Source of the DNA: a virus
Direction: 5' to 3' (one strand)
Virus record (IMG/VR): IMGVR_UViG_3300020411_000935
Span: 1 to 64,000 of that record
Length of the DNA: 64,000 bases
Shown: piece by piece, positions 58,681-64,000 of the stretch
How positions within the stretch are numbered: position 1 is the stretch's first letter
How the letters are laid out: each line of letters opens with the position of its first letter
Notes under the pieces: model-generated
What the model saw: the letters and a program-made list of their open reading frames with translations, nothing else
Database searches by the model: none
What the model was told of the DNA's origin: nothing
Position numbers and translations under genes: made by a program

Positions 58681-59276
58681 AATTTTATTTTGATGGTTGC
58701 TCCTTTACATTTGGTCAAGGAGTGCCAGCAGATAAAAGATGGAGTTACCTTGTAAGTAAACACTTTGGTGCTGAAGAATTTAATATAGCAAGTAGTGGTG
58801 CCACCAATGATACTATCATGAGGCACTTTTTTACAGGACAAACTATGAATGAGTATGTTCCTGATATGACATTTGATCTAAAAGATTTTGATTTATTCTT
58901 TATTCAATTTACTTTTCATATAAGAAGAGAGTACTATGATAGCAGTGCCAGTAGATGGAGAAGGTATAGGTACAATGATAATGGTGCACGATGGTCACAA
59001 AGACACATTCAATTCTTCCAACACTACAGTACAGAGATACACACCAAGTATCAGGAGAAAGTTTTTGAGGAAATAAATCATACTGCTATAACCTCACACT
59101 TGAAGTGTCTGGATAAACCATACTTCTTAGGACACTTGGGACAATCCTTTGGTATGACATATGATTATGATTTCCGTACACCAGTTGACCTACTGCCATG
59201 TCACCACCCATCAATAGAGGGTAATAAAGTGATAGCAAAAAAGGTTATAGATATAGTGGAGAAAAAATTATTATGA
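58677..59276 (+). CDS. SGNH-hydrolase-like protein 4
   Basis: 199 aa, ATGA overlap with the PMM-like gene. MKFYFDGCSFTFGQG, SSGATNDTIMRHFF and CHHPSIEGNKVIAKKV. Block V lacks the D-G before H-P found in the others (LPCHHPS instead of PDGHPS), a likely loss of the catalytic Asp. Overlaps the endonuclease gene by 4 nt. Confidence 0.75.
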   Translation: MKFYFDGCSFTFGQGVPADKRWSYLVSKHFGAEEFNIASSGATNDTIMRHFFTGQTMNEYVPDMTFDLKDFDLFFIQFTFHIRREYYDSSASRWRRYRYNDNGARWSQRHIQFFQHYSTEIHTKYQEKVFEEINHTAITSHLKCLDKPYFLGHLGQSFGMTYDYDFRTPVDLLPCHHPSIEGNKVIAKKVIDIVEKKLL

Positions 59277-59602
59277 AACCGCAATCAGCGAAGGCAAAGG
59301 GTAGGAAACTACAGCAGTGGGTGAGAGATAAACTTATTGAACATAGGGAAGTACATCCTGAGGACATCGAGTCTAGGTCTATGGGTGCTGGTGGTGAAGA
59401 TCTTATTATGGCACGAGATGCTAGACAAAAGTTCCCTTTTAGTATAGAATGTAAGAACCAAGAGAAGTTGAACGTTTGGGATGCTTATCAACAAGCAATT
59501 GATAACTCTGGTGACTACGAACCTATTCTTATAATGAAGAAAAATGGTAAAAAACCACTGGTTGTCATGGACGCGGAAAGCTTTATCAAGTCCAAAGGCT
59601 GA
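59273..59602 (+). CDS. Small PD-(D/E)XK endonuclease (Holliday-junction-resolvase-like)
   Basis: 109 aa. RSMGAGGEDLIMARDARQKF, then SIECKNQEKLNVWDAYQQA gives the D...E-x-K core (E-D-L-I, then E-C-K) of archaeal Hjc/VRR-NUC-type nucleases. It probably resolves or nicks branched phage DNA. Confidence 0.8.
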   Translation: MKPQSAKAKGRKLQQWVRDKLIEHREVHPEDIESRSMGAGGEDLIMARDARQKFPFSIECKNQEKLNVWDAYQQAIDNSGDYEPILIMKKNGKKPLVVMDAESFIKSKG

Positions 59603-59603
59603 T

Positions 59604-59816
59604 ATGGAAGACTGGCGTTACTCAGACGAGAGAATGTTACTGAGGGCAGAAGTCTTTCGTGCATTGCAACATCATTTAGCAGACCATACACGTGCAGTGT
59701 ATGAGTTCTGTACTCTATGGGTAGATCAAGGAAACCCCAATACTAATGGTATTGAACAGGCATTTCAAGACTACCTACGTAAACTAGCAGAGGATTCTTA
59801 TGCAAAAACTAATTAA
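59604..59816 (+). CDS. Small hypothetical protein
   Basis: 70 aa from ATG 59604 (MEDWRYSDERMLLRAEVFRA); an earlier in-frame start at 59544 would overlap the nuclease gene by 58 nt. Helical, with a His cluster (LQHHLADHTRAVYE). Overlaps the next gene by 17 nt. Confidence 0.6.
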   Translation: MEDWRYSDERMLLRAEVFRALQHHLADHTRAVYEFCTLWVDQGNPNTNGIEQAFQDYLRKLAEDSYAKTN

Positions 59817-60027
59817 TGCAGCAGCACTATTCGCTGGTGCAGTATCACTCGCTGTCGTTGGTACAGCAGGGTATGTATACATCAGAAAAGACGCTATCAT
59901 TGAGAGCGTCAAAGAGAAAGCACTTGAAGCAGTGATGGGAAGCGTTACTGAGTCACTACCTAGTGTTGATCTACCTGATGCTACAGGACCAGCAATACCT
60001 TCAATACCTACACCACCATCCCTATAA
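59800..60027 (+). CDS. Small membrane protein with Pro-rich tail
   Basis: 75 aa. An N-terminal membrane helix or signal anchor INAAALFAGAVSLAVVGTAG is followed by a charged helix and a Pro-rich end (TGPAIPSIPTPPSL). Unknown. Confidence 0.65.
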   Translation: MQKLINAAALFAGAVSLAVVGTAGYVYIRKDAIIESVKEKALEAVMGSVTESLPSVDLPDATGPAIPSIPTPPSL

Positions 60028-60030
60028 ATA
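60022..60030 (+). promoter_or_regulatory. Late promoter box
   Basis: CTATAAATA overlapping the preceding stop, 22 nt before ATG 60052. Confidence 0.7.
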
Positions 60031-60051
60031 AAACTGCCTAGCAGTTTCTAG

Positions 60052-60456
60052 ATGGAAGATAAGAAGGACAAACCTAAAGGTCCTATAGGTAAACTCCAAG
60101 AGTTTGCTGAAGATAAAGAAGAGCAGTTAGTAATTCTTAGTACATTTGTTCGCCTTGGTATTCTGGTGTGGTCTGGTGCAATATTAACATTGAACTACGT
60201 CACAATACCAGGTTGGGAACAAGACAAAATCGATCCGACCTTTATAGCTTCGGTGTTTACGGGAGTTACAGCTACGTTCGGAATCCAGACCGGTGGTAAG
60301 AAAAAGAACGGTGAAGCTGGTGGAGGTGTTAACATAACCAAGAAGGATATGGAGATGCTCATCGCCAAAGCAGCAGAAGCAGCACCCACTCAAACAATCA
60401 GGTTAGAACAGGGTCCCGTGACAATATCAGCGAGTCCAAATAAAAAGTCATCATAG
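60052..60456 (+). CDS. Two-helix membrane protein, holin candidate
   Basis: 134 aa. Lys-rich N-terminus, then two hydrophobic segments (LVILSTFVRLGILVWSGAIL and FIASVFTGVTATFGIQTG) and a charged polar C-terminus. Late promoter, two membrane helices and charged ends are compatible with a holin, but no family match can be made by eye. Confidence 0.6.
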   Translation: MEDKKDKPKGPIGKLQEFAEDKEEQLVILSTFVRLGILVWSGAILTLNYVTIPGWEQDKIDPTFIASVFTGVTATFGIQTGGKKKNGEAGGGVNITKKDMEMLIAKAAEAAPTQTIRLEQGPVTISASPNKKSS

Positions 60457-60474
60457 GATACCTGTGGTATAGTA

Positions 60475-60483
60475 CATAGTAAT
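60475..60483 (+). promoter_or_regulatory. Extended -10 promoter candidate
   Basis: TGGTATAGT, an extended -10 with one mismatch. A GTAAATAAT late-like box lies just downstream at 60487-60495, so the gene at 60504 may have two start regions. Confidence 0.35.
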
Positions 60484-60503
60484 GTAGTAAATAATACAGA
60501 ACT

Positions 60504-60674
60504 ATGAAACACTATATCGTAGGTTATCATGACATGATGAACAACGTTATAGAGATCTGTGAGTACGCAGAGGATGCTTTCCAAGCACTACAGCAAGCAA
60601 AGCATGACATCCCAGAACTCATAGGTCACCCAAATGCATGTGAGTATTGTTACCTAGAAGATGGAAGAACTTGA
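60504..60674 (+). CDS. Small hypothetical protein
   Basis: 56 aa: MKHYIVGYHDMMNNVIEICE, a helical segment, and HPNACEYCYLEDG with a C-x-x-C-like pair. It overlaps the next gene by 14 nt. Unknown. Confidence 0.55.
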   Translation: MKHYIVGYHDMMNNVIEICEYAEDAFQALQQAKHDIPELIGHPNACEYCYLEDGRT

Positions 60675-61461
60675 CTTCATACACTCTCCAAGTGTGAATA
60701 AGATAGAGGTAACTATACCTCCTATCAGAGTTCTCAACGTGCCAAATATAAAAGTATTCAATGCACCCTCTGTACCTAACGTAACAGTCCCAGTTACAGT
60801 GTACATTGGGAAACCAATAGTAGATTTACCAGGTTGTGTAGAAGCACACCCAGAAGACGAAGGAAAAAGTCCCTCACTTGTCACGGATGACAGTGATGGG
60901 ACTGTTGTTTTATGTGACGGTCAGTATCCATCCTTTGATGCGATGGACTATGTACCAGAAGATATAATAATAACGACAGAAGCACCACCACCCGAAGTGC
61001 AACCACCACCAGATCCACCAGGTGCACCAGAGGTTCCTGAGACTACTGATCTAGGTACAGAGGAACAACCATGTCCTGCACCAGGTCAACCAAGAGTGGG
61101 TGATCTATCTCAAAGTGGAGATGAGAAGGTTATAGGTCATGAACTCCAAGGCACGACCTGTGTAGTATTATATGAACCTACTACTGCTATTGAAAAATAT
61201 TTACCAACTACAAACGTGGTTACGACTACAGCAGTCATAGCAACTGTTGCTACTGCGTCTGCCCTATTTGCAAAACCCCTAGCGGATTTGATTCTGAGGG
61301 CTGTGAAACCTCTAATAAAGAAGGCAACTGATACTGTGAAGAAGAAACTGGGACGTCATCGGACTTTGTCTCCTCAGGAGGTGAGATCAAATAAGTATCG
61401 GGAGAAGAGGGGTCTACCTCCTTTGAAGGTTCCGAAAAAGAATAAGAAGTTGAAGGGATAG
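60661..61461 (+). CDS. Proline-rich membrane protein, probable virion component
   Basis: 266 aa. N-terminal tandem hydrophobic/Pro pattern (VPNIKVFNAPSVPNVTVPVT), an extremely Pro-rich centre (PPPEVQPPPDPPGAPEVPET), a hydrophobic stretch (VVTTTAVIATVATASALFA) and a basic C-terminus (RGLPPLKVPKKNKKLKG). No catalytic motif. Its last 212 nt overlap a minus-strand gene. Confidence 0.65.
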   Translation: MEELDFIHSPSVNKIEVTIPPIRVLNVPNIKVFNAPSVPNVTVPVTVYIGKPIVDLPGCVEAHPEDEGKSPSLVTDDSDGTVVLCDGQYPSFDAMDYVPEDIIITTEAPPPEVQPPPDPPGAPEVPETTDLGTEEQPCPAPGQPRVGDLSQSGDEKVIGHELQGTTCVVLYEPTTAIEKYLPTTNVVTTTAVIATVATASALFAKPLADLILRAVKPLIKKATDTVKKKLGRHRTLSPQEVRSNKYREKRGLPPLKVPKKNKKLKG

Positions 61462-62104
61462 AGTGGGTATGATTTGGTAATGTATTTGGTGGGTTCACTA
61501 ATACAACATCAGCACATACAGAGTAGTAAGGAGACTTTGGATGGAACATAATTCCCTCCTTCATTAGCTGACCACAATTTTTTAATCTAGCTATCTCAAA
61601 ATCTAATCTCTTGTTGGCATTTGTCTGCTCGATGAATGCTATCTGCTGTGTTGCTGCCTCTTTACATAACTGAGTCAATTTCCTATCAAGTGGCCAACTT
61701 ATAGTACCACTGATACCTATTGATATATTCTGGTTGTTTTTCTGACCTGTTCTTGTTGGTTTATAAAATAAAATTTCACCGGGATGATCGGGTACACCGT
61801 CATCATTGGCGTCTAGCATGTTGTACACTGGATCCATCCAGTAATCTTCGTAAGGATGCTGTTCGCTGAGACTCCCAGTGAAGAACGGAGTAAGGTTCAT
61901 GGTAGCACCTTGACACTGTATACCATTACTATAAGTGTTGGTAATATAAGGTCCTTGTAAAACCTGTATTGCCTGATTGGTTACTGAGCCTGAAGAGTTG
62001 GCGACTGGATTAGCGGTAGCAGAAACTCCCCCCACGTCTGTGTTTGCTAAGACTGGGGTAGTTATGGTAAAAAGACTAAGGACGGATAGTACTGATGTAC
62101 TTAT
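61250..62104 (-). CDS. Secreted protein, possible ATA start, minus strand
   Basis: About 284 aa. If initiated at the ATA at 62104 (which overlaps the upstream TAA as ATAA) it begins ISTSVLSVLSLFTITTPVLA, a clean signal peptide ending in A, with mature start NTDVGG. The only ATG in frame is at 62272, 56 codons upstream and inside the neighbouring gene. The mature part has paired Cys (GIQCQGATM, LCKEAATQ, LKNCGQL and YSVCADV) and ends Ser/Pro-rich. Its C-terminal region overlaps antisense to the + strand Pro-rich gene. Function unknown. Confidence 0.6.
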   Translation of the reverse strand: MSTSVLSVLSLFTITTPVLANTDVGGVSATANPVANSSGSVTNQAIQVLQGPYITNTYSNGIQCQGATMNLTPFFTGSLSEQHPYEDYWMDPVYNMLDANDDGVPDHPGEILFYKPTRTGQKNNQNISIGISGTISWPLDRKLTQLCKEAATQQIAFIEQTNANKRLDFEIARLKNCGQLMKEGIMFHPKSPYYSVCADVVLVNPPNTLPNHTHSIPSTSYSFSEPSKEVDPSSPDTYLISPPEETKSDDVPVSSSQYQLPSLLEVSQPSESNPLGVLQIGQTQ

Positions 62105-62544
62105 TGACTGAAGATTGAGGTTGTATCTGTGACGCTTTGTATTGTTGTTGTTCTTTGTATTATTGTCTGTGTCTGTAAGCCTGGGCCATTGTAGTGCTCC
62201 GTGAATTGGAACGCTTGTCCTACATTGTTCTGTGTCCAGTTTGGTTTTTGTTCTAAGTCTAAACCAGTCCATGATGAAGTCACTCCATTCAAAGTATTAG
62301 ATTGAGCACTCCCCACATCAGGAGATATGCTCGTGCCATCGTGTTGTACGTTTGTCCCCGTTACCGAGTATGTCCAGCCTGTCGAGTAATCCATAGAATT
62401 AATCGTCTCTGTCACGGTAGACGTCGTCTCCGTGTGGCTGGTCATCGAGCCCTGTGTGAAGTTAGGGACCACAGGGACTGCAATCGCAGTCGGTGCAGTC
62501 GCAAGGACAAGTGCACTGACAGTTATCGCACGATACAGTTTCAT
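62101..62544 (-). CDS. Secreted Thr/Ser-rich protein, minus strand
   Basis: 147 aa with signal peptide MKLYRAITVSALVLATAPTA followed by IA. The mature region is Thr/Ser/Gln/Asn-rich beta-like sequence (TETTSTVTETINSMDYSTGW). Second gene of the minus-strand unit. Possibly an appendage or adhesion-like protein exported by the host; no family recognised. Confidence 0.7.
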   Translation of the reverse strand: MKLYRAITVSALVLATAPTAIAVPVVPNFTQGSMTSHTETTSTVTETINSMDYSTGWTYSVTGTNVQHDGTSISPDVGSAQSNTLNGVTSSWTGLDLEQKPNWTQNNVGQAFQFTEHYNGPGLQTQTIIQRTTTIQSVTDTTSIFSQ

Positions 62545-62560
62545 TTGTTACCATAACTCC

Positions 62561-63052
62561 TTATTTTATAGTAAGTTCAGTGACATGCTGTCCTGTAGCT
62601 GAAGTACCTGCACCACCAGCAGTTATTGTCATAACCCCTGCACTGGTTATAGTTCCAGCGAGTGTGTCTTTTGTACCAGCAGCAGTTGAAGTTTGGTTAC
62701 TGAAGTTTCCTACAGCACCTACTGTTGGTGCTGATGTTGAAACAGCGTCTCCTTGGGTGTATGACTGGGTAAAGCTGAAAGCTGCACCAGGTACATCTTG
62801 AGTTGCTGCTATAGTACCAGGAGCATAAACACCTGAAGTTATAGTACCAACAGAAACAGTACCAGCTGTTGTACCATCTGTTGTATCGACACCGTTTCCA
62901 GTGATAGAGAATGAGGATCCAATCCTCTCAACCTGTGTTGCTGCTGCGTTCACTTGTAACTGAACACTTGATGACAGTCTGTGAGTAATGTCTGCACGAG
63001 CAGTCATCGGTGCAGCTAACGCTAACATAATAAAAGGAATAAGTTTTTTCAT
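62561..63052 (-). CDS. Secreted Thr/Gly-rich protein, minus strand
   Basis: 163 aa from ATG 63052. An upstream in-frame start at 63166 would overlap talC and skip the promoter. Signal peptide MKKLIPFIMLALAAPMTARA, then low-complexity Thr/Gly/Ala strands (TTDGTTAGTVSVGTITSG) resembling repetitive surface or adhesion proteins. First gene of the minus-strand unit. Confidence 0.72.
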   Translation of the reverse strand: MKKLIPFIMLALAAPMTARADITHRLSSSVQLQVNAAATQVERIGSSFSITGNGVDTTDGTTAGTVSVGTITSGVYAPGTIAATQDVPGAAFSFTQSYTQGDAVSTSAPTVGAVGNFSNQTSTAAGTKDTLAGTITSAGVMTITAGGAGTSATGQHVTELTIK

Positions 63053-63074
63053 TCTTATACGTAGCATTCTAGCC

Positions 63075-63083
63075 GTATTTATG
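63075..63083 (-). promoter_or_regulatory. Late promoter box, minus strand
   Basis: CATAAATAC on the minus strand, 23 nt before ATG 63052. It is the only late box facing left in the window and sits in the 66-bp divergent gap with talC. Confidence 0.6.
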
Positions 63084-63118
63084 ATAATATATATCCAACG
63101 ATAAAAATACCTAGAAAC

Positions 63119-63778
63119 ATGAGAATTTTTCTTGACACTGCTGACACAGAAGTGATCAACAAGCACTATGTCACTGGTCTTATAGACGGTGTCACAACAA
63201 ACCCAACACTTATACGTAAGAGTGGTAGAGATCCCATCAAAGTCTACGAAGAGTTAGCAGAGTTAGGACTCACTGACATCAGTATGGAGGTTGGTGGTAA
63301 TGCCATGGAGATGGTAGAAGAAGGCAAGAGACTTGCTACTTTGTTTGGAAATGTTGCAACCATCAAGGTTCCATGTACACCAGAGGGTCTATGGGTATGC
63401 AGAGAGTTGAAAAGAAATCTTATAAATGTAAATGTAACTTTGATATTCTCAGCAGCACAAGCAATCCTTGCAGCAAAGGCAGGAGCAAAGTATGTTTCTC
63501 CTTTCGTTGGTAGATTGAATGACAACTCTGTAAATGGATTAGACTTGATTGAAGAGATCAATGGTATATTCACAGTGCAGGGTGTGCATGAGACAGAGAT
63601 ACTATCTGCATCTATTAGAGATGTGTCTGGTGTGTCTGGTTCATTCGCTAGAGGTGCTGACATAGTTACAATGCCACCATCAGTATTTGAAAAGATGTAC
63701 AACCACATCTTGACTGATAAAGGGTTAGAACTATTCAATGCAGACCTAGAGAGCATAGCAAATGCGAATCATTCATAA
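63119..63778 (+). CDS. talC: Transaldolase TalC (fructose-6-phosphate aldolase type)
   Basis: 219 aa. MRIFLDTADTEVINKHYVTG, GVTTNPTLIRKSG, the Schiff-base Lys in NVATIKVPCTPEGL and KAGAKYVSPFVGRLND match short MipB/TalC transaldolases. It redirects the host pentose phosphate pathway towards NADPH and nucleotide precursors; a hallmark cyanophage auxiliary gene. Overlaps the next gene by 17 nt. Confidence 0.95.
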   Translation: MRIFLDTADTEVINKHYVTGLIDGVTTNPTLIRKSGRDPIKVYEELAELGLTDISMEVGGNAMEMVEEGKRLATLFGNVATIKVPCTPEGLWVCRELKRNLINVNVTLIFSAAQAILAAKAGAKYVSPFVGRLNDNSVNGLDLIEEINGIFTVQGVHETEILSASIRDVSGVSGSFARGADIVTMPPSVFEKMYNHILTDKGLELFNADLESIANANHS

Positions 63779-64000
63779 CGCAGTATCAGAAGAACTCATC
63801 GACAGATGCCTCGATGAGATGAATAGGAAGAGGAAGCAAGACGTATGGGGTATAAGTAAATGGAAGTGGGATGAGAAACTAACGAAAGGATTCAAACAGT
63901 ATTGTTTCTCATCCAGACCAGAGGTCTATCAGTTCAATGACCTCCGTAACCAGTTGACTCAATATTTTGATCAAGTTCCTACAAACATAAACTATCACTT
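63762..64000 (+). CDS. Possible 2OG-Fe(II) oxygenase-like protein, 3' partial
   Basis: 79 codons visible from ATG 63762 to the window edge, open throughout. MRIIHNAVSEELIDRCLDEM and later TQYFDQVPTNINYH resemble the N-terminal part of prolyl-hydroxylase-like oxygenases, in which N-Y then leads to the metal-binding HxD. The active site is outside the window, so the call is tentative. Confidence 0.45.
   Translation, partial: MRIIHNAVSEELIDRCLDEMNRKRKQDVWGISKWKWDEKLTKGFKQYCFSSRPEVYQFNDLRNQLTQYFDQVPTNINYH

Noticed and set aside
62302-62556. 84-residue + strand frame opposite the secreted gene
   Set aside because: Arg/Cys-rich shadow without start signal; the minus-strand frame has a signal peptide.
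1-64000. tRNA genes, CRISPR arrays, insertion sequences, integrase
   Set aside because: None seen on reading both strands: no cloverleaf with CCA-proximal stem, no regularly spaced repeats, no transposase or recombinase motifs. A tRNA scan should still be run.
1-64000. psbA, psbD, petE, cobS, phoH and other common cyanophage auxiliary genes
   Set aside because: No matching proteins in this window; they may lie elsewhere in the genome.

Overview
The window is a contiguous piece of a T4-like myovirus that infects marine picocyanobacteria (Synechococcus or Prochlorococcus). Three things support this: an uninterrupted T4-type structural block, a complete T4-type replisome, and host-derived photosynthesis and carbon genes (four high-light-inducible proteins, plastoquinol terminal oxidase, transaldolase TalC, MazG, Hsp20). 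The DNA is AT-rich and tightly packed, with many ATGA/TAATG overlaps. Almost all genes are on the + strand; the exception is a three-gene island at 61250-63052 on the - strand. Both window edges cut genes. I saw no tRNA, CRISPR array, insertion sequence or integrase.

Layout. 1-10.7 kb: packaging and virion genes (lysine-rich 5'-partial gene, gp17, gp18, gp19, gp20, gp67-like, an unnamed beta-rich protein, gp21, gp22, gp23), closed by a strong terminator. 10.7-18 kb: small ORFs, a tail-tube-fold protein, UvsY, UvsW, an Sm-like protein, late sigma factor gp55, gp47 and gp46. 18-20.7 kb: a small secreted barrel-like protein, a membrane protein, four tandem Hli genes and a string of 24-57-residue membrane peptides. 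20.7-29 kb: an oxygenase-like protein, gp45, gp44, a nucleotide-sugar epimerase, Dam-like methylase, PTOX, an amidinotransferase-family protein, gp62 and RegA. 29-38.3 kb: Hsp20, nucleotidyltransferase, second Sm-like protein, B12-binding radical SAM enzyme, gp43 polymerase, cytidylyltransferase-like protein, UvsX, gp41 and MazG. 38.3-43.7 kb: glycosyltransferase, DUF2061 membrane protein, TRAP-type binding protein, two tandem asparagine-synthetase-like ATPases and a possible PD-(D/E)XK protein. 43.7-49.9 kb: lysine-rich proteins, some with capsid-targeting-like N-termini, plus an Ig-like virion protein. 49.9-54.5 kb: gp61 primase, NrdA, NrdB. 54.5-59.3 kb: four SGNH-hydrolase-like paralogues interleaved with two small fibre-type beta domains, a sulfotransferase and a phosphomannomutase-like HAD enzyme. 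59.3-64 kb: a small endonuclease, membrane proteins, the minus-strand secreted-protein island, TalC and a truncated oxygenase-like gene.

How it works together. Consensus sigma-70-type promoters (TTGACA-N16/17-TATAAT, or extended TGN-TATAAT) sit before early and middle genes. T4-type late boxes (A/TTAAATA core) sit before virion genes and other late genes; gp55 would read these with the gp45 clamp. Replication and recombination genes supply DNA, and NrdAB with MazG manage nucleotides. Hli, PTOX and TalC keep host light capture and pentose-phosphate flux running during infection. The most unusual parts are the SGNH/sulfotransferase/PMM module, the AsnB-like pair beside a solitary TRAP binding protein, the minus-strand secreted island with a possible ATA start, and a promoter built into a terminator at 18.45 kb.
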